Positions 8,499-16,966 of a stretch of DNA of 64,000 nt are shown here, piece after piece. Source of the stretch: JBCBDX01 sp038529265 (GTDB lineage: Bacteria > Pseudomonadota > Alphaproteobacteria > Rhizobiales > Rhizobiaceae). The notes under the pieces are model-generated. The model searched no databases, was not told the origin of the DNA, and saw only the letters and a list, made by a program, of their open reading frames with translations. The stretch lies in contig JBCBDX010000001.1 in NCBI GenBank assembly GCA_038529265.1, positions 434,001 through 498,000 of the forward strand. Direction: 5' to 3'. The position numbers and the translations under genes are program-made. How positions within the stretch are numbered: position 1 is the stretch's first letter; every line of letters begins with the position of its first letter.

Positions 8499-10844
8499 AT
8501 GGACCTGACATTTCTGGCCTTCTTTTTGCCTTTCATCGCTGCCGCACTCGCCCCGTTTGCAATAAGGGCGTTTGGCCACAATGGTGCTTGGCTGCTCGCT
8601 CTGTTTCCAGCCTATTTGTTTTTGCATTGGACCGGATTCTTACCAGATATTGCTGAAGGCGTACGCGCGACGGGCGGCTACCCATGGGTGCCGTCTTTCA
8701 ATGTGAATTTTTCCTGGTTGATTGACGGCTTATCGCTGGTTTTTGCGCTGCTGATCACCGGGATTGGAACTCTGGTCGTTCTATACGCTGGTGGCTACAT
8801 GAAAGGGCACCCTCAACAAGGCCGTTTCCTCAGCTTCATATTGATGTTCATGGGTGCGATGCAGGGGTTGGTACTCTCAGACTCTTTCTTCATGTTCTTC
8901 GTGTTCTGGGAACTGACATCAATCACCTCGTTTCTTCTGATCGGTTTCAAGCACGGCGCTGAAAAGTCTCGGCGCTCTGCGACACAAGCATTGGTCGTTA
9001 CCGGGGCAGGGGGGCTTATTCTACTCGCTGGCCTCATCATCATTTGGAACATCACGGGCGTGTCGGAGTTCTCTCTACTGTTGGCGTCTGGCGATCTGTT
9101 GCGCGAAAGTCCGTTCTATTTGGCGGCTTTGATCCTGGTGCTCTGCGGCGCTTTTTCAAAGTCGGCGCAGTTCCCGCTACACTTCTGGCTGCCCAACGCC
9201 ATGGAAGCACCAACGCCCGTATCCGCCTATCTCCATTCGGCGACAATGGTGAAAGCGGGCGTCTATCTGTTGATGCGTCTTAATCCTGCGATGGGCCACA
9301 CCACCGCTTGGGAGCTAATACTACCGTTGTTCGGCGGCACGACGCTGCTCGTCGGTACGATTCTTGCCGTGCGTCAAACAGATTTGAAGTTGATGTTGGC
9401 CTACACGACAGTGGCTTCGCTCGGACTTCTCGTTATGTTGACTGGCTTTGGGACTCACAAAGCCATTGAAGGTGCAGTCCTCTATCTGATCGCTCATTCG
9501 CTGTTTAAGGGCGCGCTTTTTATGGTTGCGGGCAATGTTGACCATGAAGCTGGTACACGTGATGTGCGCAAACTTGGCGGTTTGTTGTCCTTGATGCCAT
9601 TAACTTTTGGCGCTGCAATCCTCTCCGCGCTGTCTATGGGTGGGCTACCGCCGATGACAGGATTTCTCGCAAAGGAAGAGATTTATTATGGGGTCGCCGA
9701 GGCTGATGCGTGGTCGATATTGGTGACAATAGTTGCCATCGCAGGTAATGCGCTGATGTTTGTCATCGGCTTTGTCGTCGCGCTAAAGCCATTCCTGGGC
9801 CCCAAGGTGGAAACCCCGAAAACAGCGCATGAAGCGCCAGTATTGATGCTAGCGGGGCCAGTCGTATTGGCTGCTGCAAGCTTTATTTCTGCGGTTTTCT
9901 CAACGGCTTATCACGCATACTTTTCAAGTCCAATGTCGAGTGCGGTGATTGGTGAAACGGTCAAGATAAAGATTTCCCTGATCCCGGCTTTGGGTATCCC
10001 TCTTTATCTGTCCATTCTGACGATTGTTCTTGGCGCACTGATCTACTGGCAGGTCGACCGGATCAGATTGATTCTCGTTGGTTTCATACGATTTTGGGGC
10101 CCAGACCAGGGTTTCGATCAGTTGATCGGCGGTCTGATACGCGGTGCAGTTGCTGTGACACGCATCATTCAAGGGGGGCGGTTAGAGATCTATCTGACCG
10201 TCACCTTTGCATTGTTTGCTGTGTTTACGCTTGGCACGATGGCGGCACATGGAGAATGGCCTTCAATGCCTGCCATGCCCGACATGTTCTTCTATGAGTG
10301 GGCGATCGTTCTCATTGCGGTGGTGGGAATAGCGGCCGTTGTTTGGGCGAAAGACAGACTGACCGCAATTGTATCGCTCGGCATACAAGGCTTTGCTGTT
10401 GCCGTGATTTTCCTTCTGAATGGTGCACCCGATCTTTCCTTCACGCAGTTTATGGTCGAGACATTGTCAGTGGTTGTCCTGGCGTTGGTCATGACACGTC
10501 TTCAGCTTTCACCCGCTGACCACCGTTCTTGGAGCCAAGTCTGGTTGGATGGTGCCATCTCGCTGGCAGGCGGCGTGGCTCTGAGTCTGATATTGTTGGG
10601 CGTTCTGCAAACGACACTCGACCCTGCGTTGTCGGAATTCTTTGCGCAGTATTCCTACACAATTGCTCAAGGCAAAAACATCGTGAATGTAATTCTCGTC
10701 GACTTCCGTGGCATTGATACGTTTGGCGAGATCGGCGTGGTGATGGTTTCGGGCCTGGCGATATTGGCTCTGATCCGCATCGTCCCAAAAGAGCGCCGCC
10801 GCGCTGCACTAGCTGGCATAAGCAATAGCGGAGAGGATGAATAG
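8499..10844 (+). CDS. mrpA: Mrp Na+/H+ antiporter subunit A
   Basis: A large polytopic membrane protein (781 residues from ATG 8499; an in-frame TTG at 8481 would add six). The main part is a proton-conducting module related to NuoL: LYAGGYMKGHPQQGRFL, FVFWELTSITSFLLIGF, FSKSAQFPLHFWLPNAMEAPTPVSAYLHSATMVKAG (abridged: KSAQFPLHFWLPNAM then SAYLHSATMVKAG). The C-terminal part includes the DUF4040/MrpB-like N-domain (GAPDLSFTQFMVETLSVV) that belongs to MrpA. MrpB is encoded separately, so this is the seven-gene group 1 arrangement. With B to G it exports Na+ (or K+) in exchange for H+ and supports pH and salt tolerance. Confidence 0.95.
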   Translation: MDLTFLAFFLPFIAAALAPFAIRAFGHNGAWLLALFPAYLFLHWTGFLPDIAEGVRATGGYPWVPSFNVNFSWLIDGLSLVFALLITGIGTLVVLYAGGYMKGHPQQGRFLSFILMFMGAMQGLVLSDSFFMFFVFWELTSITSFLLIGFKHGAEKSRRSATQALVVTGAGGLILLAGLIIIWNITGVSEFSLLLASGDLLRESPFYLAALILVLCGAFSKSAQFPLHFWLPNAMEAPTPVSAYLHSATMVKAGVYLLMRLNPAMGHTTAWELILPLFGGTTLLVGTILAVRQTDLKLMLAYTTVASLGLLVMLTGFGTHKAIEGAVLYLIAHSLFKGALFMVAGNVDHEAGTRDVRKLGGLLSLMPLTFGAAILSALSMGGLPPMTGFLAKEEIYYGVAEADAWSILVTIVAIAGNALMFVIGFVVALKPFLGPKVETPKTAHEAPVLMLAGPVVLAAASFISAVFSTAYHAYFSSPMSSAVIGETVKIKISLIPALGIPLYLSILTIVLGALIYWQVDRIRLILVGFIRFWGPDQGFDQLIGGLIRGAVAVTRIIQGGRLEIYLTVTFALFAVFTLGTMAAHGEWPSMPAMPDMFFYEWAIVLIAVVGIAAVVWAKDRLTAIVSLGIQGFAVAVIFLLNGAPDLSFTQFMVETLSVVVLALVMTRLQLSPADHRSWSQVWLDGAISLAGGVALSLILLGVLQTTLDPALSEFFAQYSYTIAQGKNIVNVILVDFRGIDTFGEIGVVMVSGLAILALIRIVPKERRRAALAGISNSGEDE

Positions 10845-11267
10845 ATGATGCGAACGCTGATTTTCAGAGCGTCAGCTCCATACCTGTCCGCACTTATGAT
10901 GCTCTACTCGGTGTTTGTGCTCCTACGTGGCCACAATGAGCCCGGCGGTGGCTTTATTGGTGGACTGATCGCCGCATCCGCGCTTGCTATCTATGGTGTT
11001 GCGGTTGGCGTTTCGCCGGTACGCCGAGCGATCCGTTTTCATCCGATGGCAATTTCGGGATTTGGCTTGTTGCTCGCTACAATTGCAGGGCTCATGTCTC
11101 TTTTCACAAGCGTGCCGTTCATGACCGGGCTCTGGATTTATCCAACTGTTTTTGGCGTCGAATTAAAGCTCTCGACGACACTCATTTTCGACATCGGGGT
11201 ATATCTGGTTGTATTGGGGTCCCTCGCGTCCACTGCCCTCGCACTCGAAGAACGGGAGCGTGGCTGA
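10845..11267 (+). CDS. mrpB: Mrp antiporter subunit B
   Basis: A 140-residue membrane protein directly abutting mrpA (stop and ATG separated by no bases). HNEPGGGFIGGLIAA is the conserved MnhB/MrpB motif, followed by three further helices. The gene shares its last base with the mrpC start, indicating translational coupling. It is part of the hetero-oligomeric Mrp complex in the inner membrane. Confidence 0.95.
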   Translation: MMRTLIFRASAPYLSALMMLYSVFVLLRGHNEPGGGFIGGLIAASALAIYGVAVGVSPVRRAIRFHPMAISGFGLLLATIAGLMSLFTSVPFMTGLWIYPTVFGVELKLSTTLIFDIGVYLVVLGSLASTALALEERERG

Positions 11268-11644
11268 TGGAAATCGCAATGGTTGCCTTGACCGGCCTTT
11301 TCTACACCGTCTCTTTCTACCTGATGCTGTCGCGTCACGTTGTGCGGATCATCCTGGGCATCGCTCTTTTATCCAACGGCGTGAACCTGACTATCTTCAC
11401 CGCTGGTCGTCTGACGCGCGAAGTCCCGCCCTTCATTGCGCCCGACGCCAACTTCCCAGTCGAAGGCATTGCCAACCCACTGCCACAAGCGTTGGTGCTC
11501 ACGGCGATCGTTATCGCCTTTTCTTTCTTTGCATTTTTGTTGGTTCTGGTTTTCCGCGCTTACCAAGAGCTTGGCTCCGACGATTCTGAAAACATGCGTG
11601 TTGCCGAGCCGGTCGATGAGCCAGCGCCGCCGATGGGGTATTAG
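11267..11644 (+). CDS. mrpC: Mrp antiporter subunit C (NuoK-like)
   Basis: A 125-residue protein with three helices related to NuoK of complex I: FYLMLSRHVVRIILGIALLSNGVNL, recognised by the LSNGVNL core, and NPLPQALVLTAIVI, the conserved NPxxQALxLTAIVI motif. The start overlaps the mrpB stop. A short charged tail ends the protein, as in other MrpC sequences. Confidence 0.95.
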   Translation: MEIAMVALTGLFYTVSFYLMLSRHVVRIILGIALLSNGVNLTIFTAGRLTREVPPFIAPDANFPVEGIANPLPQALVLTAIVIAFSFFAFLLVLVFRAYQELGSDDSENMRVAEPVDEPAPPMGY

Positions 11645-11647
11645 TCA

Positions 11648-13240
11648 ATGGCGGACGTTGAAAAGCCAAAGATCGAGCTGTCAGACGCGCTCGTTATGGC
11701 ACCATCGGAACTGGCGGATTGGCTGGTTGTGGCGCCGCTGTGTATAGGTTTCGCGTTCGGCGCGCTGTGCTTGATGATGCGAAAAAACGTAGCTCAGCAA
11801 ACACGTTTGGCTCTGGCTGGTCTCGTACTTTTTTTCGCCAGCACGGTAGGCCTATTTATCAATGTGCTTGAAAACGGCACCATCGTTATGGCGATGGGAC
11901 GCTGGCTTCCACCCTTTGGCATCACGTTCACAGTTGATTTGCTCGGTGCTATTTTTGCGTTGGCCACTGGCTTTGTCGGGTTGGCAATTGGCGTGTATTC
12001 GATAGCGGATGCGGATAAGTCTGAGCGGCGGTATGGCTATTATCCGTTTTTGCTGATGATGCTTGCTGGCGTCGCATCCGCCTTCCTTACCGGTGACATC
12101 TTCAACCTGTATGTTTGGTTTGAAGTGCTGCTCATCTCCTCGTTTGGATTAATCATTCTCGGGTCACGGCGCGCTCAGTTGGATGGCGCGTTGCGTTATT
12201 CATTTCTGAACCTTGTTGCCACGACCCTCTTCCTAATCGCTGTTGCCTACACGTACGGCATCTTCGGCACGCTCAACATGGCTGACATTGCGCGTAAATC
12301 TGGCGAGATGAGCGAGATTGGCCCCAGAGCCACCATTGCAGCACTCTTCCTCTTTGCCTTTGGAATGAAAGCAGCGGCTTTCCCGGTCAATGCTTGGCTA
12401 CCCGCTTCCTATCATACGCCTCTTATATCGGTGTCTGCCGTATTTGCCGGGCTGCTGACAAAAGTTGGTATATACGCGCTTCTGCGGCTGTTCATGACCA
12501 TGTTCCCCGGTGACCTGCCAGATCTGTCGATTACTATTGCGATCATAGCTGCGCTGACCATGTTGCTGGGCGCACTTGGAGCTTTGGCACAAACAGATAT
12601 GCGCCGTGCACTCGGCTTTATCGTCATATCCGGTATTGGTATCATGCTTGCCGGACTTCCGTTGGCGAGCCAGACCAGCCTCACAGGCACAGTCTTCTAT
12701 GCCATGCATTCGATGGTCATCATGACTGCGCTATACATGAAGGTGGGCATTATGGGCCGCCAGATGGGAACCTTTGACCTGCACCGCGCTGGCGGTCTTT
12801 ACGCGCGTTATCCTGCATTAGCATTTGCGTTTTTTATCCTCGTTCTTTCAGCTTCGGGCTTGCCGCCCCTCTCGGGTCTTTGGCCTAAGATCTATTTGGT
12901 CAAGGCGTCACTTGATGTCGGTATCTGGTGGCTCGCGGGCGCTATCCTGCTGTCAGGCTTACTCACAACGATTGCCCTGGTTCGTGTATTTAGTTTTTCG
13001 TTTTGGCGCGATAGGCCGGAAGGTCCCGAGCAAGATCATGCGTTGGAAATTGACCAACCCGGATTGTTTGCTGCGCTCGCGCTTATAGCTATCAGCTTGG
13101 TGGCCGGCCTTTATCCGGAACCATTCATTCAAGTGGCCGACCGTGTAGCATTCGAATTGCTTCATCCAATTGAGTATATCGAGGCCGTATTTGGTCCATC
13201 GCTCGCGGATGCCAGTTCAACAGTGATGGAGGCAAACTGA
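11648..13240 (+). CDS. mrpD: Mrp antiporter subunit D (NuoM/N-like)
   Basis: A 530-residue polytopic antiporter module with about 14 helices. The conserved VWFEVLLISSFGLI, FGMKAAAFPVNAWLPASYHTP (in parts: FGMKAAAFPVNAWLP and ASYHTP), the lysine-containing LLTKVGIYALLRLF and LSASGLPPLSGLWPK are typical of MrpD. Residues at the N-terminus before the first helix are unusually polar (about 20 residues). It starts 3 nt after mrpC and shares its last base with mrpE. Confidence 0.95.
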   Translation: MADVEKPKIELSDALVMAPSELADWLVVAPLCIGFAFGALCLMMRKNVAQQTRLALAGLVLFFASTVGLFINVLENGTIVMAMGRWLPPFGITFTVDLLGAIFALATGFVGLAIGVYSIADADKSERRYGYYPFLLMMLAGVASAFLTGDIFNLYVWFEVLLISSFGLIILGSRRAQLDGALRYSFLNLVATTLFLIAVAYTYGIFGTLNMADIARKSGEMSEIGPRATIAALFLFAFGMKAAAFPVNAWLPASYHTPLISVSAVFAGLLTKVGIYALLRLFMTMFPGDLPDLSITIAIIAALTMLLGALGALAQTDMRRALGFIVISGIGIMLAGLPLASQTSLTGTVFYAMHSMVIMTALYMKVGIMGRQMGTFDLHRAGGLYARYPALAFAFFILVLSASGLPPLSGLWPKIYLVKASLDVGIWWLAGAILLSGLLTTIALVRVFSFSFWRDRPEGPEQDHALEIDQPGLFAALALIAISLVAGLYPEPFIQVADRVAFELLHPIEYIEAVFGPSLADASSTVMEAN

Positions 13241-13716
13241 TGAATCTGCTGCTTGCCAACGTGTTGCTGGCGCTTGCATGGGCTGGTGTTTCCGGCTCGT
13301 TCGGACTGCCCAATTTGCTATTTGGCTTTGTGCTGGGTGCTTTGGCACTCTCTCTCATTCGTGAGCAGGTTGGCTCAGTTGGCTATTTCTCGCGATTGCG
13401 CCGCGTTGCCTCGCTCGCACTGTTGTTTGTCTACGAGCTGGTTTTATCCGCATCACGCGTAGCTTGGCTGGTGGTCAATCCCGCACCTATGAACCTCAAG
13501 CCCGGCATCATCGCTTATCCTCTCAAGGTGGATCGAGATTTTGAGATTACACTGCTTGCTAATCTCATCACGCTAACGCCAGGAACCTTGTCGGTTGATG
13601 TATCAAACGATCGCACTCAGCTGTACATCCATGCTCTCGACTGCTCCGACCCGGAGGCGATCAAGGAAGATATCGCCAACGGTTTTGAACGGAAAATCCT
13701 GGAGGCGTTTCGATGA
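13240..13716 (+). CDS. mrpE: Mrp antiporter subunit E
   Basis: A 158-residue protein with two or three N-terminal hydrophobic helices, then the soluble domain with NLITLTPGTLSVDVS and LYIHALDC, the MrpE/MnhE signature (ITLTPGTxxVD). It is overlapped by mrpD upstream and mrpF downstream by 1 and 4 nt. Confidence 0.94.
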   Translation: MNLLLANVLLALAWAGVSGSFGLPNLLFGFVLGALALSLIREQVGSVGYFSRLRRVASLALLFVYELVLSASRVAWLVVNPAPMNLKPGIIAYPLKVDRDFEITLLANLITLTPGTLSVDVSNDRTQLYIHALDCSDPEAIKEDIANGFERKILEAFR

Positions 13717-14105
13717 ACCCTCAAGCCTATCTCGACTTTGCAGTTCAAGCTGCCTTTGTACTCTTAAGCCTGTCATTTATCATCACAGTTGCTCGTGTCA
13801 TCAAAGGACCGACGCTGCCGGACAGGGTCCTGGCGTTGGATTTGTTGGTCGCAGCAGCCATCGGCTTCATCGCGGTCCTTGGAATTAAAACCGGCTACAC
13901 GCTCTATATCGATATAGCGATTGCGCTGGGCCTGGTTGGTTTCTTGGCAACGGTCGCTTTTTCTCGCTTTATACTGTCTCGCGGCCAGCGCGAGGATGGA
14001 ACACCAGCCTGCGAGCCCGCATCTGACGCTTCTATAGAGGAAGACCGGCTTACACCTACGGCAGAGCCGGTAGCGCTAGATGGAAAGGTCTCGCAAAATG
14101 TTTGA
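13713..14105 (+). CDS. mrpF: Mrp antiporter subunit F
   Basis: A 130-residue membrane protein. Three helices occupy the first 90 residues, with RVIKGPTLPDRVLALDLL carrying the conserved GPxxxDRVxALD motif of MrpF/MnhF. The polar C-terminal extension of about 35 residues (EPASDASIEEDRL and following) is longer than in the smallest MrpF proteins. ATGA overlap with mrpE. Confidence 0.93.
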   Translation: MNPQAYLDFAVQAAFVLLSLSFIITVARVIKGPTLPDRVLALDLLVAAAIGFIAVLGIKTGYTLYIDIAIALGLVGFLATVAFSRFILSRGQREDGTPACEPASDASIEEDRLTPTAEPVALDGKVSQNV

Positions 14106-14424
14106 AAGCCTTGCTCTTTTGGCTTCTGGAACGCTTGTTTTAATTGGCGCGCTTTTCGGACTTGTGGCAGCTTTGGGGCTATGGCGCTTACCGGATATTT
14201 ACACTCGTATGCATTCTGCTTCCAAAGCAGGTACTTTGGGGTCTGGCTTATTGTTGATTGCCATCGCTGTACATGCTGGAGATACTTCTACTGTTTTACG
14301 CGCAACAGCTGGAGTTCTGTTCTTTTTGCTAACCGCGCCCATTTCTGCGCATTTGCTCGCAAAAGCTGCATATAGCGTTGGATACAATCTCGATCCCAGC
14401 AGTGTACGGGATGAAATGAAATAA
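14098..14424 (+). CDS. mrpG: Mrp antiporter subunit G
   Basis: Taken from ATG 14098, which overlaps the mrpF stop and has GGAAAGG 10 nt upstream; an in-frame ATG at 14080 would add six charged residues. The 108-residue protein has three helices, with GLWRLPDIYTRMHSASKAGTLG giving the MrpG motif (LPDxYxRxHAxxKxxTLG) in slightly varied form. It closes the mrp operon; no obvious terminator hairpin follows. Confidence 0.94.
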   Translation: MFESLALLASGTLVLIGALFGLVAALGLWRLPDIYTRMHSASKAGTLGSGLLLIAIAVHAGDTSTVLRATAGVLFFLLTAPISAHLLAKAAYSVGYNLDPSSVRDEMK

Positions 14425-14475
14425 TATTTCGGCTATATTATCCTGGTTCAGTCTTGTTTGTTCCGTAGATATTCG

Positions 14476-14511
14476 CTTTGAAATACAAATTCAGTATTGA
14501 TGTATTCAAAG
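14476..14511. promoter_or_regulatory. Imperfect inverted repeat upstream of mucR
   Basis: CTTTGAAATACA (14476-14487) and TGTATTCAAAG (14501-14511) are complementary except for one unpaired A, with a 13-nt centre. The repeat is AT-rich and lies 55-90 bp before the mucR start, where autoregulation would act. MucR/Ros proteins repress their own genes in rhizobia and bind AT-rich DNA; use of this element is inferred. Confidence 0.4.
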
Positions 14512-14566
14512 TGAAAGCTTATATAAAGGTATAAGGGGCAATAAGAATCACAATAAGGAGCCCCTA

Positions 14567-14998
14567 ATGGATAACTACGATGAAGTGGAGAACGCTGTTG
14601 AGCAGTCTGTTCTCGTAGAACTGACAGCCGATATCGTTTCAGCTTATGTTGGCAACAATGCTGTAACCGCAGCAGACCTTCCAACACTGATTACCCAAGT
14701 GCACAAAGCGTTGGGAGAAACTGCAGCAGTTGTTGCAGAACCCGCGGAAGAAGAGCGTCCTGAACCTGCCGTCAATCCGAAAAAATCGGTAACGCGCGAT
14801 TACATAATCTGCTTGGAAGACGGTAAGAAGTTTAAATCTCTGAAGCGACATCTCAGCAGCCACTACAACATGTCACCCGAAGAGTATCGCAAGCGTTGGG
14901 ATCTTCCTTCCGACTACCCAATGGTCGCCCCATCCTATGCAGAAAAGCGTTCGCAACTGGCTCGGCAGTCGGGTTTGGGCCGCAAGCGCGGCAAATAA
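14567..14998 (+). CDS. mucR: MucR/Ros family zinc-finger transcriptional regulator
   Basis: A 143-residue regulator with an N-terminal oligomerisation region (LTADIVSAYVGNNAV) and a C-terminal prokaryotic zinc finger. The finger reads CLEDGKKFKSLKRHLSSHYNM, described here by its ligands: Cys, then Asp in the place of the second Cys, then His and His. The Cys-Asp-His-His set is known in several Ros/MucR homologues. WDLPSDYPMVAPSYAEKRS follows as in the family. AAGGAG precedes the ATG. In rhizobia and Brucella MucR globally represses exopolysaccharide, motility and virulence genes, acting as a nucleoid-associated protein. A Rho-independent terminator follows the gene. Confidence 0.95.
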   Translation: MDNYDEVENAVEQSVLVELTADIVSAYVGNNAVTAADLPTLITQVHKALGETAAVVAEPAEEERPEPAVNPKKSVTRDYIICLEDGKKFKSLKRHLSSHYNMSPEEYRKRWDLPSDYPMVAPSYAEKRSQLARQSGLGRKRGK

Positions 14999-15049
14999 AA
15001 ACCGCAACAATGCTGGTTATTTGCCGGCGCGACATACAACTCTTCGGCG

Positions 15050-15088
15050 AGGCGGCTTAGCGCAAGTTAAGCTGCCTTGTCTCTTTTT
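15050..15088 (+). terminator. Rho-independent terminator after mucR
   Basis: AGGCGGCTTA (15050-15059) pairs with TAAGCTGCCT (15068-15077), ten base pairs with one G-U, around an 8-nt loop. It is followed by TGTCTCTTTTT, giving the expected T-rich tail. It lies about 50 nt after the mucR stop and separates mucR from the gafYZ-like pair. Confidence 0.8.
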
Positions 15089-15182
15089 GAGCACCAATTT
15101 CGGTCGATAGATTTCCGCCGTACTTTTTCAGCAGCAGCAAAAAAGCAAGAGAATACAACAACATCTTATTTATAAGATAATA

Positions 15183-15216
15183 TTCCTATCATCGAAGCCT
15201 CATGCGATGATAGGAA
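15183..15216. promoter_or_regulatory. Perfect 12-bp inverted repeat before the gafY-like gene
   Basis: TTCCTATCATCG (15183-15194) and CGATGATAGGAA (15205-15216) are exact reverse complements around a 10-nt centre. The right arm ends 22 bp before the ATG at 15239. It is not followed by a T run, so an operator or an mRNA hairpin near the ribosome site is more likely than a terminator. A smaller dyad, ATCTTA-TTTA-TAAGAT, lies just upstream at 15163-15178. Confidence 0.6.
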
Positions 15217-15238
15217 AAAAGTCATAGATGGGGTAACT

Positions 15239-15697
15239 ATGAAGAACAAGACACTAACGGGGTCACGGTATCAGTTGGTCATGGAGAAGCCCGACCAACC
15301 GGTTCTTGAAAACACCAGTCCAACCGATAGCGCTCCCACGACTGAAACTTGGAAAACAGCCGAGCAGGAGCGGGCAATCTCACTGTGCGATGGACTAATA
15401 AGTCTCTTGTCAGAAACGCTAGAGGTACCATCAGAACTGTTGCGTGCGACATCGCGTTGCAATGCTTCAGTCGCGCGGGCTCGGCAAACGGGCATGTATT
15501 TAGCACACGTTTCACTAGGGCTCTCAATGGCGCAGGTCGCGTCCGGATTTGCGAGAAACAAAAGTACGGTCGTCCATGCCTGTCACACCATCGAAGACCT
15601 TCGTGATGATGAGGTTTTCGACGCATTTGTGGCACGCCAAGAGCGCATCATTAAAGTGATTCAAGAGGGCAGTTGGAATGAAAAAGCAATTCAATGA
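15239..15697 (+). CDS. gafY: GafY-like GTA activator (DnaA domain IV-like DNA-binding protein)
   Basis: A 152-residue protein with no ATPase domain. Residues about 70-150 resemble the C-terminal DNA-binding domain of DnaA: RARQTGMYLAHVSLG corresponds to the RQxAMYLxR helix and KSTVVHACHTIEDL to the TTVxHAxxxI signature. The N-terminal 50 residues are polar and unremarkable. It overlaps the DUF6456 gene by 20 nt. In Caulobacter the pair GafY (DnaA-like) and GafZ (DUF6456) switches on the gene transfer agent cluster, and Rhodobacter GafA is related to both. The pairing, the domain types and a complete GTA cluster 9 kb away make the GafY call likely. TGGGGT precedes the ATG. Confidence 0.8.
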   Translation: MKNKTLTGSRYQLVMEKPDQPVLENTSPTDSAPTTETWKTAEQERAISLCDGLISLLSETLEVPSELLRATSRCNASVARARQTGMYLAHVSLGLSMAQVASGFARNKSTVVHACHTIEDLRDDEVFDAFVARQERIIKVIQEGSWNEKAIQ

Positions 15698-16490
15698 GCA
15701 GGCTTCACTAAAGCTCAAGCTGAGACTGATCAGGTTTCTGTCAAAGGGTGCGGCAACTATTGTTGAAATGGGCGACGGCATAACTGTTCTGGTTGAGCGC
15801 GTTGACGCGCAAAGGCTTAAACTGCCTCACACAGTACTTCGTGAGGCGCTTAGCGATGGTTTGCTGCTTCAAAAGCTGTCCAAGCAGTCCGCCGACACCA
15901 TGACGGTGTTTTTGAGCGATGAGGGTGCTTTGCATGCGGAGAGTCTTCGAAAAGAGCACGCACAAACACATCAGAAGTTAGAGCCTGTGCAGCAGAAAGG
16001 CTCAATAGAGCCCGTTGTTCGCAACGATGGCTCGCCGCTTGCACGGCTTTACTTCTCAAAGCGAAAAGAGCTCGGAAGCTGGTTGAGTAAGGAAGAATAC
16101 CATGCTGGCGAGCGTCTTCGCGTTGACTTCGAAAAGAGCCATGTTTCGCCAAACCTTGGCGTTAATTGGGATGCTTTTGGCATGCCGCGTGCTCCATCGC
16201 GTGGCGAGTCCAGTGCAGATAAAAGCGATTTTGCCGATGCGGCACGAGTGCGACTATCAAAAGCTCTAACAATTGTTGGCCCAGAGATGGCAGATTTACT
16301 GCTGGACGTTTGTTGCTTCCTCAAAGGTCTCGAAGCAGTTGAAACAGAACGCGGCTGGCCCCGCAGGTCGGCAAAACTTCTGCTGAAAGTCGCGCTGGCA
16401 ACACTTGATCGTCACTATCACCCAAAACCGATACAAAACTCTCGTCGCGTGCGAGCCTGGCACACCGAAACCACAAGCATCAGTGTTTAA
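15678..16490 (+). CDS. gafZ: GafZ-like GTA activator, DUF6456 domain protein
   Basis: A 270-residue protein. Residues about 112-250 form the DUF6456 domain: SPLARLYFSKRKELGSWLS, EEYHAGERLRVDFE, a short variable stretch, then ALTIVGPEMADLLLDVCCFLKGLE and ERGWPRRSAKLLLKVAL (each within 25 residues of the next). The N-terminal 70 residues look like a winged-helix-type region. The start overlaps the upstream gene and has AGAGGGC before it, so both are translated together. In Caulobacter, GafZ works with GafY and lets RNA polymerase read through terminators in the GTA cluster. Its stop overlaps the convergent sufE end by 11 nt. Confidence 0.8.
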   Translation: MKKQFNEQASLKLKLRLIRFLSKGAATIVEMGDGITVLVERVDAQRLKLPHTVLREALSDGLLLQKLSKQSADTMTVFLSDEGALHAESLRKEHAQTHQKLEPVQQKGSIEPVVRNDGSPLARLYFSKRKELGSWLSKEEYHAGERLRVDFEKSHVSPNLGVNWDAFGMPRAPSRGESSADKSDFADAARVRLSKALTIVGPEMADLLLDVCCFLKGLEAVETERGWPRRSAKLLLKVALATLDRHYHPKPIQNSRRVRAWHTETTSISV

Positions 16491-16902
16491 CTGCTGCAGC
16501 AGCTATTTGCTTCATACGATCGATCATGGCGCGTAATCCATTAGAGCGCTGTGGTGTCAAATGCTCGTCGAGACCCAAGCGGCTTACCGCAGCTTCTATA
16601 TCATAGGCGCCGATTTCACTGGCTTTTCGTCCCGAAAGCGCGGCAATCATGATGGCCACAAGGCCGCGGACAATATGTGCGTCAGAGTCGCCTGCGAAAT
16701 GAATTGTGGGATCGACATCGCCACCAACATCTGCGTGAAGCCAAACTTGACTAACACAACCATTGACCTTGTGCGCTTCATCCCGGTACTCTTCTGGATA
16801 AGCTGGCAAAGCCTGCCCAAGCTCGATGACATAGCGGTATCTATCTTCCCAATCATCAAGCATTGAAAAGTTGTCGGTTAGGTCATCAATTGTGGTTTCC
16901 AT
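16480..16902 (-). CDS. sufE: SufE family cysteine desulfuration protein
   Basis: A 140-residue protein from ATG 16902, which follows AAGGAG at good spacing. DDWEDRYRYVIELGQALP at the N-terminus and VNGCVSQVW with the sulfur-accepting cysteine are SufE signatures. SufE accepts sulfane sulfur from the desulfurase SufS for iron-sulfur cluster assembly in the cytoplasm. The open frame extends 19 codons further upstream, but these have no family similarity. The suf operon itself is not in this window. Confidence 0.93.
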   Translation of the reverse strand: METTIDDLTDNFSMLDDWEDRYRYVIELGQALPAYPEEYRDEAHKVNGCVSQVWLHADVGGDVDPTIHFAGDSDAHIVRGLVAIMIAALSGRKASEIGAYDIEAAVSRLGLDEHLTPQRSNGLRAMIDRMKQIAAAAVKH

Positions 16903-16966
16903 AGTGCGCTCCTTACCTGCTGAAGTAGTTGCAAGAGCACACTGCCGCAAGTGTGGCAAAACGGGT

